Position numbers and translations under genes: made by a program
Part shown: positions 50,552 to 60,012 of the stretch, one piece after another
Position numbering within the stretch: position 1 is the first letter of the stretch
How the letters are laid out: the number at the start of each line of letters is the position of its first letter
NCBI GenBank assembly: GCA_023664735.1
Contig: JAMPFB010000002.1
Location: forward strand, 1 to 64,000
DNA: 64,000 nt
DNA from: Robinsoniella sp.
GTDB taxonomy: Bacteria; Bacillota; Clostridia; Lachnospirales; Lachnospiraceae
Direction: 5' to 3'
The notes under the pieces: generated by a model
Told to the model about the DNA's origin: nothing
What the model saw: only the letters and a program-made list of their open reading frames with translations
The model's database searches: none

Positions 50552-52748
50552 AGTATTGATTATTGGTGAATACGGCTTTATGATGAATCATCTCATCGAA
50601 CGTCTGTATAGGGAAAAATGTGATATTTATACGATTGCAGGAAAACGGGCGAAGGAAAAGGCAGTCAAGCTGCCGGCTCACAATATTTTTGAGTTTTCCT
50701 CAACTGGACTGGATGTGAAATATATCATTCAATGCGTGCAGCCGGACACGGTAATCTTCATGGGAGCTCAGGATGATGCCTTTGACTGGAACAACGACAT
50801 GACGGCTTCCCATTACAGCTCCCAGCTGACAAATGTGCTGCTTTGGTCCAAGACCTATCATGTAAAGCATTTTATCTATCTTTCCACCATGGATGTATTT
50901 GGAGGAAGCTATGATAAGGCATTGGCAGAAGAAGAAAAGCCGGATACGGATCGTGCAAAGAATATGATTATTTATAACGGGGAATATCTCTGCCAGCTTT
51001 ATAACGATGCGGTAATGAAGGTAACAATCCTAAGGTTTCCGCTAGTATACGGTCCTTCCCATTTTACCTATGAAAAATTGAACCCCATTGAAAAAATGTG
51101 TTTTGAAGCAAAGAAGCTGGGCGTGATTGAGCCAGTGGAATATGGCTCCTTTATGGTAATCTACGTGTCGGATGCGGTAGATGCCATATTTAAGACGGTC
51201 ATGAGGGAAAACTGCAGCCAGCATATCTACCATGTAGAGGGAAAGGGAGCGACTACCAATGAGGAGCTTTCTAGCATGCTGGGCAAGGAGTTGAAAAATC
51301 CGGTAAAGCTTGCAGAAAAAGCGGTAAAAAAGGAAAGAAATATTTCCCTGAATGGAAATCGGTTTTCCGAAGAATTTCGTTACTCGCCTTTGATTGAGCT
51401 GGAAACGGGTATCATGCGTACCAGTCAGTTTATCGAGAGCCATTTTGATGAGTTGAATGAAAAAGAGCTTACCGCAGAAGAACGGGAAAAGAAAGAATCG
51501 AAAGAGCAGTTTAAAAGAAATCTGTTCACGATATTGAAGAGGGCAAGAAGAATCGTGGAAAATATTGCCTTATTTGCAGCCGTATTGTTTGTTACGTATC
51601 AATTTGGCGGTATGGATATGTTTTCCGGTGTGGATTTCATGCTCCTTTATGTGCTGGTTGCTTCGGTGGCTTTTGGAATCGGACACAGCGTATTGGCAGT
51701 CGTGTTGGCGACCGGAGGAAATCTTTACCTGCGGATGTTAGAAACCGGACAGGGGTTTTCAGCGGCGCTTTCCCAGTATTCCGTTATTTTTCAATTTTTA
51801 TTTTACTTCATTGCAGCCATTTTGATTTCCTATACCATTTTAAGGTATAAGACTTCCATGAAGGAGCAGGATGAGCAGATGGGGGATCTGCAGGAAGAAT
51901 ATGAGCTGATTTATGATGTAAACAAGACCAATGTGGAAATAAAAAGAGTGTTTGAGGACAGACTGCTTAATTATGGAGACAGTATCGGCAAGATTTACAA
52001 TATCGTATCAGAGCTGGATGTGCTGGATCCGGAAAAGATTGCGGTTGCTTCTTTGGGAGTGGTACGCAAGATTATGAATGTAAAGGATATCTGCATATAT
52101 AAAACCGGACAGGGAGAATATTTTCACTTTATTGAAGCCACTACGGAAGAAGCAAGGAACATGAAAAGGGCAATCAAATTAAGTGACTATCCAAGGCTGC
52201 AGCAGGCAATGGAGACAAGGGATATTTTCGTAAACCATCAGGTTGGTTCAGAGCTACCCAGAATGGCGGCTCCCATTTATTCTGAGAATAAGCTGATTTA
52301 CATTATCATGCTTTGGAATATGGAGTTTGAACAATTAAATACCTATCAGAAGAACCTGTTCCTTGTTCTGGCAAAGATCATTACCTCCAGTCTGGAAAAG
52401 GGATATCAGTATGAGGAAGTAGGAAGGCTGCAGAAGTATTATGAAAATACAAATGTGCTGTTCCCAGAATTGTTTAGGAAACAGATAGAGGAAAAACTTA
52501 AGGACGTACCTTATGAGCAGGCTGAATACAGCGTGATTCAAGTCAGTATGGGAGAAGAAACACTTCAGGAAATCAGCAGCCGGTTAAGTATGCTGGTGCG
52601 TGATGAGGATAAAATCGGCAAGCTGGAGGAAGAGGATTCCCTTGTATATATTCTGGCTCATGCAGGCTATGCGGATGTGCCCTTTGTGGTGAACAAGTTG
52701 AACAAAAACGGATTGGAAAGTAAGGCGGTTGTCATAGATGAATTTTAA
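50547..52748 (+). CDS. PelD-like fusion: SDR, membrane, GAF, degenerate GGDEF
   Basis: About 733 residues. An N-terminal SDR/epimerase-like domain (1-300; KVLIIGEYGF, YLSTMDVFGG) is followed by a charged linker, four membrane helices (about 340-430), a coil, a GAF domain (about 480-610), and a degenerate GGDEF domain in which GGDEF is replaced by EEEDS. RDED upstream fits the c-di-GMP inhibitory site RxxD, so it may be the c-di-GMP receptor of the Pel complex. An SDR fused to PelD is, to my knowledge, seen in Gram-positive Pel loci. No ATG is near the start; an ATT at 50547 lies 8 bases after GGAGG and gives IKVLIIGEYGF. TTG at 50556 is the only standard alternative. Confidence 0.85.
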   Translation: MKVLIIGEYGFMMNHLIERLYREKCDIYTIAGKRAKEKAVKLPAHNIFEFSSTGLDVKYIIQCVQPDTVIFMGAQDDAFDWNNDMTASHYSSQLTNVLLWSKTYHVKHFIYLSTMDVFGGSYDKALAEEEKPDTDRAKNMIIYNGEYLCQLYNDAVMKVTILRFPLVYGPSHFTYEKLNPIEKMCFEAKKLGVIEPVEYGSFMVIYVSDAVDAIFKTVMRENCSQHIYHVEGKGATTNEELSSMLGKELKNPVKLAEKAVKKERNISLNGNRFSEEFRYSPLIELETGIMRTSQFIESHFDELNEKELTAEEREKKESKEQFKRNLFTILKRARRIVENIALFAAVLFVTYQFGGMDMFSGVDFMLLYVLVASVAFGIGHSVLAVVLATGGNLYLRMLETGQGFSAALSQYSVIFQFLFYFIAAILISYTILRYKTSMKEQDEQMGDLQEEYELIYDVNKTNVEIKRVFEDRLLNYGDSIGKIYNIVSELDVLDPEKIAVASLGVVRKIMNVKDICIYKTGQGEYFHFIEATTEEARNMKRAIKLSDYPRLQQAMETRDIFVNHQVGSELPRMAAPIYSENKLIYIIMLWNMEFEQLNTYQKNLFLVLAKIITSSLEKGYQYEEVGRLQKYYENTNVLFPELFRKQIEEKLKDVPYEQAEYSVIQVSMGEETLQEISSRLSMLVRDEDKIGKLEEEDSLVYILAHAGYADVPFVVNKLNKNGLESKAVVIDEF

Positions 52749-53646
52749 CAGTGAGACATTTATTTTCTTGATCATAATCATAAATACGTTGATAGCAGTT
52801 CTCTATATGGCTGTTATGGGGATAAAAACAAGGCTTCCTTATGTGTTCCAACGGGGAATGGTCATGATACTCTGTCCCGTTACCGGTTTATTCTGCTATT
52901 TTTTCAGCTTTCTTTTAGGTCTGCTGTTTAGAAACAAAGAGGTGGATTATGAAAACCTGAGCATGGATAAGACAAAGAAGGAATTTTTAGAAAACGTGGA
53001 CAGGGAAAGGGAAATGGAAGTGCTTCCCTTAGAAGAGGTGCTGACGGTTTCCGTTGCAAAGGACAGACGGCGGGCGATGCTGAATATGCTGAAAATGGAT
53101 GTAAGCGAGAAGCTGAATCTGGTTCGTAAGGCCGTGGAAAATGAGGATTCGGAAACTTCCCACTATGCAGCAGCGGCATTAACGGATATTTTTAACAAGT
53201 TTACCCTGCAGTTAAACGAGCTACAGGTAAAATATGATGATGACCGGAGCAACCAGCAGACGAATGTAGAATTTCTGGATGCAGTCCTGCGTATTTTAAA
53301 CAGCGGGGGGCTGATAGGAGTGGAAGAGGCAAAATATGACTATATGTACATCAACCTGCTGGAAAATCTGGAAAAATTCCATCCGGATGCCATTACGGAA
53401 AGCTATTATGCCATGATGGTAAGGGCACTGGAAAAGGTTGGAAGGACAAAGGATGCAGAGGACTGGGCGGAGAGGTCGTTACAGAGACAGCCGGATTCCG
53501 AGCAATCCTACTTAAATGTGATGTATATCAAGTATGTTCTTGGAAAAGAAGAGGAATTTGATGAAGTATTAAGGAAACTGACTAAATCCAGCGTTTCCCT
53601 GTCCCAAAAGGGGCTTGATATTGTAAGGTTCTGGCTTGCAAAATAA
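52738..53646 (+). CDS. PelE-like TM/TPR protein
   Basis: A 302-residue protein with two N-terminal membrane helices (about 9-30 and 40-64) and a cytoplasmic helical domain with TPR-like repeats (TESYYAMMVRALEKVGRTKDAEDWAERSLQ). Membrane topology, size and order after pelD match PelE, which links PelD and PelF at the membrane. It overlaps pelD by 11 bases. Confidence 0.82.
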   Translation: MNFNSETFIFLIIIINTLIAVLYMAVMGIKTRLPYVFQRGMVMILCPVTGLFCYFFSFLLGLLFRNKEVDYENLSMDKTKKEFLENVDREREMEVLPLEEVLTVSVAKDRRRAMLNMLKMDVSEKLNLVRKAVENEDSETSHYAAAALTDIFNKFTLQLNELQVKYDDDRSNQQTNVEFLDAVLRILNSGGLIGVEEAKYDYMYINLLENLEKFHPDAITESYYAMMVRALEKVGRTKDAEDWAERSLQRQPDSEQSYLNVMYIKYVLGKEEEFDEVLRKLTKSSVSLSQKGLDIVRFWLAK

Positions 53647-53661
53647 ACAGGAGGTATAAAA

Positions 53662-55992
53662 GTGGCAGATAGTATACTTAATTTTATACAATTTACATGT
53701 TTTTATTTCTTATACATTATTTTTATACCTGCAAAAGTAATGAAGCTAAAGCTAAGCGGCAAAAGGGCAGGAGAAAATGTCATAAAGGCAGTGATTGTAA
53801 GCCATGTGGCAATAATTAGCTGTGTATACTTGCTGGGGCTTTTACACATATACAATACAGCTACTCTGATAGTCAGCCTGCTGGCTGTCATCCTTATATA
53901 TTTAAAGATAAGAGGAGTCAATTTTAAAGAAAAGTTTCTGCAGGCATTTTACTGGACAGCGCTGATTAGTGGAGGACAGTATAAGCTTGGCATTTATGTA
54001 AAGAATGAAGCAAAAAAGGCATGGAAGAAGGCAGGGCAGCTGTTAAAGAGCTGTATAAAGGGCTTTTTTTCCAGGCATATACTGGAGCATTTGCTTCTGT
54101 TTGCTTCCTTTGGCATCCTGATTGCCAGAAAGTGGATACTGGTTTTTGATAATTATGCCTACTTAACTTCTGATATGTACGTGCATAATGAATGGATTAA
54201 TTTTATGGAGCAGGGAGATATATTTTATGACGGGGTATATCCCTTTGGCATGCACAATATGCTTTCGGCATTCCATAAGCTTTCCGGACTGAATCTGAAT
54301 ATCGTATTCCGTTATTGGGGAGCATTTAACTGTGTCCTTATGGTGGCAGCGCTTTACTTTTTTGCCCGCCGGATGTTTTATTCCAAAATGGCGGCGCTGC
54401 TTTCGGTAATCATTTACTGCGTAACGGATTTTGCAAGCAATTTTTATGGATTCCGTACCATTTATACACTTCCCCAGGAGCTGGGCATGTTGTTTCTGTT
54501 TCCCTGCCTCTATTACTTTGGAAGGTTTTTAAAGAGGGAAAAGTGGAAGGATGGCATTTATTTTGCCATGAGCGCCGCCATCGTGTTATCCATGCACTTT
54601 TATACGGTTATTTTTGCAGTGCTCTTATGTGCAAGCCTTTGTGTGCCGCTTATCAAGAGAGTGTTCCGTTTCCCTATGATAAAGAAGATGGCTGCCAGTG
54701 TGGGCTTGATTGCTTTAATCAGTATAACTCCCTTCGCAGTGGGCCTTGCATCGGGAAAATACTGGCAGGGCTCCATGAGCTGGGCAATGGGCGTAATCAA
54801 TAGCGGCAGCCAAAATGGAAATGCTGACAACTTGCAGGAGAAAAATAGTCAGGAGAAAAGTGAAAATCAGGAGCTTTCGGAGAAAAATGCGGCAAAGCCA
54901 AAGGAAGCTTCTGTCTTAAAAAAGATAAGGGATAAGTTTGTGGCAGTCTATGAGCTTCAGGTAGAAGCCATGAATTCATATTGGGGAAATGTATTCTGGA
55001 TATGCATGGGTCTTTTTGCGTTGTATTATGCAGGGCTTCTGCTCCTTAAAAAAGTAACATGGAAGGACTGCATGTATGGAGGCATATGGATATTCCTGTT
55101 GCTTATGATTATTATGTACAGCTATGGGATACTGGGCATTCCAAGGCTTATGAAGGAAGAAAGAATGGCTATGTTCATGGGGTATGTTGCGCCGCTTATG
55201 CTGGCATTTCCTGTGGAGCTGCTTTTTAGGCTGCTACCGGAAAAGAGAAAAGTCATCGGCACTCTGGCGGGCTATGGGACAGCAGCAGCGCTGTTTTACG
55301 TTACCTATTATCTTGGCTATATGCCAGTTCAGACCCACTATTATCTAGAGCCTTCCCTAGCTGCAAAAGCATGTGTGATGGCGGAGAAAGAGCTTCCAAA
55401 GGGCACATGGACAGTCGTATCGCCTGTAGAGGAGCTTGCTCTGGTAAGAAATAGGGGATATCATTATGAGCTTTGGGAATTTATCAGCAATATGGAAGTG
55501 TATAAGGAGAATATGTACTTAGAGATACCGACCCGATATGTGTTTTTCGTTCTGGAGAAGCAGCCCCTTGTATACAATGAGGTCCGTTACAGCGATTCGA
55601 CATATAAAAATGAGCCAATAAATAAAAAAGAAGCAGATACCATATGTACAAGAGAAATGCTTGGAATATCCGAAACCGGTACAATGAAATTTTATAATAT
55701 ACTGGAAAACAGAAGGATATTGGAGGCAAAGCTGGCATGCTGGCTGGAAGAGTACAGCAAAGCATTTCCGGATCAGATAGAGCTTTACATGGAGGATGAG
55801 GAGTGCGCCATATACAAATTTGAGCAAAATCCATATATGATGAACAATTTTGCCATAGATTATGACTGCAATGAATATACGGATCTGGAATATTATAAAA
55901 TGCTCCGTATTAAAATGCTGGAGCGGAAGGAAGATGTTTCCCGGATAGAAGAGAAGATTAAAGAATTAGAAAAGCAGGAGAATGAGAAGTGA
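53662..55992 (+). CDS. Large GT-C-like membrane glycosyltransferase
   Basis: A 776-residue polytopic protein with about 12-13 helices. An early extracytoplasmic loop has SDMYVHNEWINFMEQGD, a DxH/E pattern like GT-C enzymes that use polyprenyl-phosphate sugars, and a large soluble C-terminal region (about 560-776) ends in a coiled coil. It starts with GTG, GGAGG 8 bases upstream. The DPM1-like GT2 at 44153 could supply its lipid-linked donor, so side-chain addition outside the membrane is a reasonable guess. Confidence 0.65.
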   Translation: MADSILNFIQFTCFYFLYIIFIPAKVMKLKLSGKRAGENVIKAVIVSHVAIISCVYLLGLLHIYNTATLIVSLLAVILIYLKIRGVNFKEKFLQAFYWTALISGGQYKLGIYVKNEAKKAWKKAGQLLKSCIKGFFSRHILEHLLLFASFGILIARKWILVFDNYAYLTSDMYVHNEWINFMEQGDIFYDGVYPFGMHNMLSAFHKLSGLNLNIVFRYWGAFNCVLMVAALYFFARRMFYSKMAALLSVIIYCVTDFASNFYGFRTIYTLPQELGMLFLFPCLYYFGRFLKREKWKDGIYFAMSAAIVLSMHFYTVIFAVLLCASLCVPLIKRVFRFPMIKKMAASVGLIALISITPFAVGLASGKYWQGSMSWAMGVINSGSQNGNADNLQEKNSQEKSENQELSEKNAAKPKEASVLKKIRDKFVAVYELQVEAMNSYWGNVFWICMGLFALYYAGLLLLKKVTWKDCMYGGIWIFLLLMIIMYSYGILGIPRLMKEERMAMFMGYVAPLMLAFPVELLFRLLPEKRKVIGTLAGYGTAAALFYVTYYLGYMPVQTHYYLEPSLAAKACVMAEKELPKGTWTVVSPVEELALVRNRGYHYELWEFISNMEVYKENMYLEIPTRYVFFVLEKQPLVYNEVRYSDSTYKNEPINKKEADTICTREMLGISETGTMKFYNILENRRILEAKLACWLEEYSKAFPDQIELYMEDEECAIYKFEQNPYMMNNFAIDYDCNEYTDLEYYKMLRIKMLERKEDVSRIEEKIKELEKQENEK

Positions 55993-55996
55993 TACA

Positions 55997-57235
55997 ATGA
56001 AGAAAAAAATTCTTTTTGTAATCAATACCATGGGAAGGGCAGGCGCTGAAAAGTGCCTGCTTTCTATGCTGAAATACATGGATACAAAGAAATATGACAT
56101 TTCCCTTTTTTCCATTATAAACAGAGGGGAAATGTTTTCTTATGTGCCGGAAGGCATCAAAGTATTGAATGAAGAGCCCTGTAAGGAGTCGGTGTTAGAT
56201 GGCGCCAGCAAGAAGGCGCTGGCAGGGTACATTTTGAAGAAAGGGTTCCAAAAGGGTTATTTTTTTAAGGAAGCAGGCTATTTGTGGAAAATGGCAGCCT
56301 ATCAGAGAAAGCATGGAGGGCTTGACTTTAAGAAGCTGTTTTGGAAGCTGTTATCCGACCATGCAAAAAAGCAGGAGGAAACCTATGATTTGGCAGTTGC
56401 TTATATTCAGGGAGCTTCTACTTATTATGTGATGGATCATGTGAAGGCAAAAAAGAAAATCGCCTTTTTGCACAATGAATTTATGGATAGTGGATATTGT
56501 CCTGCTTTAGAGAGGGCATATTACGAAAAGGCAGATGCTATATATTGCGTTTCAAAAAGCATATGTGAGCATTTTGCACAGGTATATCCAGAAATGGCAG
56601 GAAAGATGGATGTATTTTACAATCTGCTGGATATGGAAGAAATCAGGGAAAAAGCATTACAAACCAAAGAGCTTTCTCCTGTATTTCTAAACGCCGTGAA
56701 AGAAAGGAAAAAGAACCAGCTTATTTTATTAACGGCGGCAAGAATCACGCCTGTAAAGGCATATGACCTTGCTGTCCCTGCGCTTTCCATTGTCAGGAAG
56801 CAGGGCTATGACGTAAAATGGTATGTGCTTGGGGAAGGACCGGAAAGAGCCAATGTGGAAGCGCTTATTAAAGCAAACGGCTTGGAGGAAAGCTTTCTTT
56901 TGTTAGGAGCCGTGGATAACCCATATCCTTATATGGCAGCCTGTGATGTGTACGTGCAGGCAACCAGATATGAAGGCTGCTGTACCTCCATTTCAGAAGC
57001 CGTGATTTTGAAAAAGCCGGTGATTGCTTCTGACTGCCACGGCAATAAGGAGCAGTTAAACCGTTATGGGACAGGAATCCTGGTAAAGCTGACTCCGGAA
57101 GGAATCGCAGAGGGAATCATAAAGGCAGCATCCGATGAGGAGCTTAGGAAAGAACTGGCAGAACAGGCAAATATGAGTGATTTTGAGCCATACAAGGCGC
57201 TAAAACGAATCTACAGCTTTGTGGAAGAGGAGTAA
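55997..57235 (+). CDS. GT4-family glycosyltransferase
   Basis: A 412-residue GT-B enzyme opening KILFVINTMGRAGAEKCLLS. The C-terminal domain has AARITPVKAYDLAV and the acceptor-proximal TRYEGCCTSISEAVILKKPV (E-x7-E). ATG at 55997 is preferred from family N-termini; ATG at 55982 is in frame with AGGAG too close. Third GT4 in the operon including PelF. Confidence 0.9.
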   Translation: MKKKILFVINTMGRAGAEKCLLSMLKYMDTKKYDISLFSIINRGEMFSYVPEGIKVLNEEPCKESVLDGASKKALAGYILKKGFQKGYFFKEAGYLWKMAAYQRKHGGLDFKKLFWKLLSDHAKKQEETYDLAVAYIQGASTYYVMDHVKAKKKIAFLHNEFMDSGYCPALERAYYEKADAIYCVSKSICEHFAQVYPEMAGKMDVFYNLLDMEEIREKALQTKELSPVFLNAVKERKKNQLILLTAARITPVKAYDLAVPALSIVRKQGYDVKWYVLGEGPERANVEALIKANGLEESFLLLGAVDNPYPYMAACDVYVQATRYEGCCTSISEAVILKKPVIASDCHGNKEQLNRYGTGILVKLTPEGIAEGIIKAASDEELRKELAEQANMSDFEPYKALKRIYSFVEEE

Positions 57236-57282
57236 AAAGGCCCGTGGATTTTCCGGTATGGGATAATTGGAGTGAGAAAGAA

Positions 57283-60012
57283 ATGGAGAGAAAGAAAATA
57301 CGGAACATATGCCTGTGCTTTTTCCTTCTGTGTGGGCTGTTGTTCTTTTCAGGGACTGATGTACAGGCAAAGCCGTCAGAGAGCCTTGTGCTTGACATAT
57401 ATTATACACGTTATGATGGAGATTATGAGGATTGGAGCCTCTGGCTCTGGACGGATGATACGGAAGGAAGGGAATATGCTTTTTCAGAGGAATCTGGAGA
57501 AGGCGGGGCAGGCATCCGGATTGTTTTGGAAAATATAGATGAGAACACCAGAATCGGAACGTTAATGAAATATAAGGACTGGGAAAAAAAGGATGTGGAG
57601 CATGACCGGTATCTGGATTTATCCAAAGCGGAAAACGGAATGCTTTCCGTTTATTTCCTGCAGGAAGAGGAAGAGATTTTTTATGCAGGGCAGAATACTC
57701 ATACAGGACAGCGGATTTTGCGGGCACAATATGATGATGTAAATATGGTTTCCTTTACCTTGTATGCCCCGGGGCTTTCCAAAGAGCAGGCAGAGGAGTT
57801 GGCTGTTTCCATAGAAGAAGAGGAAGGCGGCATTTACCCGCTGGAGGAATTGGAGCTGGCATGGGAGGGGAATTTCATAAAAGGAAAAGGAATGCTAAAA
57901 GAGGCAGCAAAGCTGTCAGGTTGTAATTATTTACAGGTAGAGGACATAGAAAAAAAAGCGATAGAAGCCGGAGCCGTATTTTCAAGCCAAGCCTTTGAAG
58001 AAGCTTATACCTATGAGGGAGATGATTTGGGAGCTGTTTATACGAAAGAAGCTACTGCGTTCCGGGTATGGGCGCCTACGGCAAGTAAGGTCGAGGTCAG
58101 GCTTTATGAAAACGGAAATGGAGATGGGTTCCTAGAGGCATATCCTATGGAAAGGGATGAAAAGGGAACCTGGTACCGGAAGCTGCCTGGCGATTATTCC
58201 GGCATGTATTATACTTATTTGGTAACGGTTCTTGGGGAAACAAGAGAAGCAGTGGATCCGTATGCAAGGGCATGTGGCGTAAATGGCATGAGAGGAATGG
58301 TCATAGATTTGGAAAAAACCAACCCACAGGGATTTGCAGAAGAAAAAAAGCCGCCTCTTGCGTCTTTTCGTGATATTATTTTATATGAAATGAGCATACG
58401 GGATTATACGATAGATGAACATTCCGGCGTAAAGGAAAAGGGAAAGTATCTAGGGCTTACGGAAGAAGGAACGGTAAATTCTGAGGGGCAGGCAACGGCG
58501 CTGGATTATCTTGGCAGCCTTGGAGTTACCCACGTGCATCTCATGCCTTGTCAGGATTCCGGTGAGGTGGACGAGGAACATCCGGAGGATTCCTACAACT
58601 GGGGCTATATGACACAGAATTTCAATGTGCCGGAAGGAGCTTATTCCACAGACCCGTATCAGGGACAGGTGCGGGTAAAGGAATATAAGCAAATGGTGCA
58701 GAGCCTGCATAAGAAGGGACTCCGGGTAGTGATGGACGTAGTGTATAACCATACCTCGGAAGCCGGTGAATCCAATTTTAATAAAATCGTGCCGGGCTAT
58801 TATTACCGGATTGGAGAGGACGGTTCTTATTCTAACGGCTCGGCATGCGGCAATGAAGTGGCTACGGAACGGGCAATGGCAAGAAAATTTATTGTGGATT
58901 CAGTAGTGTACTGGGCAAAGGAGTATCATGTGGACGGCTTCCGGTTTGATTTAATGGGATTGATTGACATAGATACCATGAAGCTTATCCGAAAAGAGCT
59001 GGATAAAATCGATGAAACCATCTATTTGTACGGGGAAGGCTGGACGGGAGGCGACTCCATCAGCACAGGCGTGATGGCAGAAGCGGAAAATGTTGCAGAA
59101 ATGCCCGAAATTGCAGTGTTTTCCAATGTATTCCGGAGAGGGGTGCAAAAATATGTAAGTGGCATTTTTGAAGAGGAGCTTACGAAAAATTCCGTCTTAT
59201 TTGGCGTGGTGGCGGCAACAAGGCAGGAAATTACGAAGGAGACCATGGGAAGCTGGACAAAGGAGCCCGCACAGTGCATCAATTATGCCTCCTGTCATGA
59301 TGGATATACGCTTTGGGACTTGATTAGGCAGAACTGCAGCGGGGAAACGGAAGAAATGTGGAGAAAGAGGAACAAGCTGTCGGCAGCTATCGTCATGACC
59401 GTTCAGGGGGTGCCTTTTATCCAATCAGGAGAGGAAATGCTAAGAAGCAAGGTGGCAGAGGGGGAGCCTGAAAAGATTTACGGCAATTCCTATAACGCAG
59501 GAGATGATGTAAACAGCATCAAATGGGACAGCATTTCAGAATATCCGGATATGGTTTCTTATTACAAGGGGCTTATGGCGTTTCGGAAAGAGCATAAAGG
59601 GCTTTCCTATGAGACGGCGGAGGAAATAGAAAAAAACATGAAATTTCTTGATGGCCTGCCGGAACAAGTAATTGCCTATACCGTAACCGAACCAGAAAAT
59701 CTGATATTGGAAAATGAAATCTGCATGATTTATAATCCCAATAAGGAGCAGGCTTCTCTTATGCTTCCAAAAGGCAGATGGAAGGTATATATAGATGGCG
59801 AAAGGGCGGGAGTGGAGGAGCTGGCCTCCTTGAATGGAAAAACACAAATACAGATACCGGGCATCGAGCCCCTTGTGCTTGTGCGTACTTATATTAAAGT
59901 AGAGGTGTTCTATGCAGGAATAGGCATTGGGGCATTGGCGGCAATTTTTGCGGGAATCAAAATTAGAAGGAGCAGGAGGAAAAAACATGAACGTAGCAGT
60001 AACCATCAATGA
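57283..60012 (+). CDS. Membrane-anchored type I pullulanase
   Basis: A 909-residue exported GH13_14 enzyme. Signal peptide about 1-29; an N-terminal starch-binding-like region; CBM48 near 250-330; then the catalytic barrel with the type I pullulanase signature YNWGYMTQN (438-446; usually YNWGYDP). Catalytic residues are Asp556 (GFRFD), Glu585 (YGEGW) and Asp673 (SCHDG). It cleaves alpha-1,6 bonds of pullulan or branched alpha-glucan. Near the C-terminus a membrane helix (YAGIGIGALAAIFAGI) and basic tail hold it at the surface. The ATG at 57283 restores the signal peptide. Its place inside a Pel-like operon, overlapping a GT8, is odd. Confidence 0.92.
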   Translation: MERKKIRNICLCFFLLCGLLFFSGTDVQAKPSESLVLDIYYTRYDGDYEDWSLWLWTDDTEGREYAFSEESGEGGAGIRIVLENIDENTRIGTLMKYKDWEKKDVEHDRYLDLSKAENGMLSVYFLQEEEEIFYAGQNTHTGQRILRAQYDDVNMVSFTLYAPGLSKEQAEELAVSIEEEEGGIYPLEELELAWEGNFIKGKGMLKEAAKLSGCNYLQVEDIEKKAIEAGAVFSSQAFEEAYTYEGDDLGAVYTKEATAFRVWAPTASKVEVRLYENGNGDGFLEAYPMERDEKGTWYRKLPGDYSGMYYTYLVTVLGETREAVDPYARACGVNGMRGMVIDLEKTNPQGFAEEKKPPLASFRDIILYEMSIRDYTIDEHSGVKEKGKYLGLTEEGTVNSEGQATALDYLGSLGVTHVHLMPCQDSGEVDEEHPEDSYNWGYMTQNFNVPEGAYSTDPYQGQVRVKEYKQMVQSLHKKGLRVVMDVVYNHTSEAGESNFNKIVPGYYYRIGEDGSYSNGSACGNEVATERAMARKFIVDSVVYWAKEYHVDGFRFDLMGLIDIDTMKLIRKELDKIDETIYLYGEGWTGGDSISTGVMAEAENVAEMPEIAVFSNVFRRGVQKYVSGIFEEELTKNSVLFGVVAATRQEITKETMGSWTKEPAQCINYASCHDGYTLWDLIRQNCSGETEEMWRKRNKLSAAIVMTVQGVPFIQSGEEMLRSKVAEGEPEKIYGNSYNAGDDVNSIKWDSISEYPDMVSYYKGLMAFRKEHKGLSYETAEEIEKNMKFLDGLPEQVIAYTVTEPENLILENEICMIYNPNKEQASLMLPKGRWKVYIDGERAGVEELASLNGKTQIQIPGIEPLVLVRTYIKVEVFYAGIGIGALAAIFAGIKIRRSRRKKHERSSNHQ

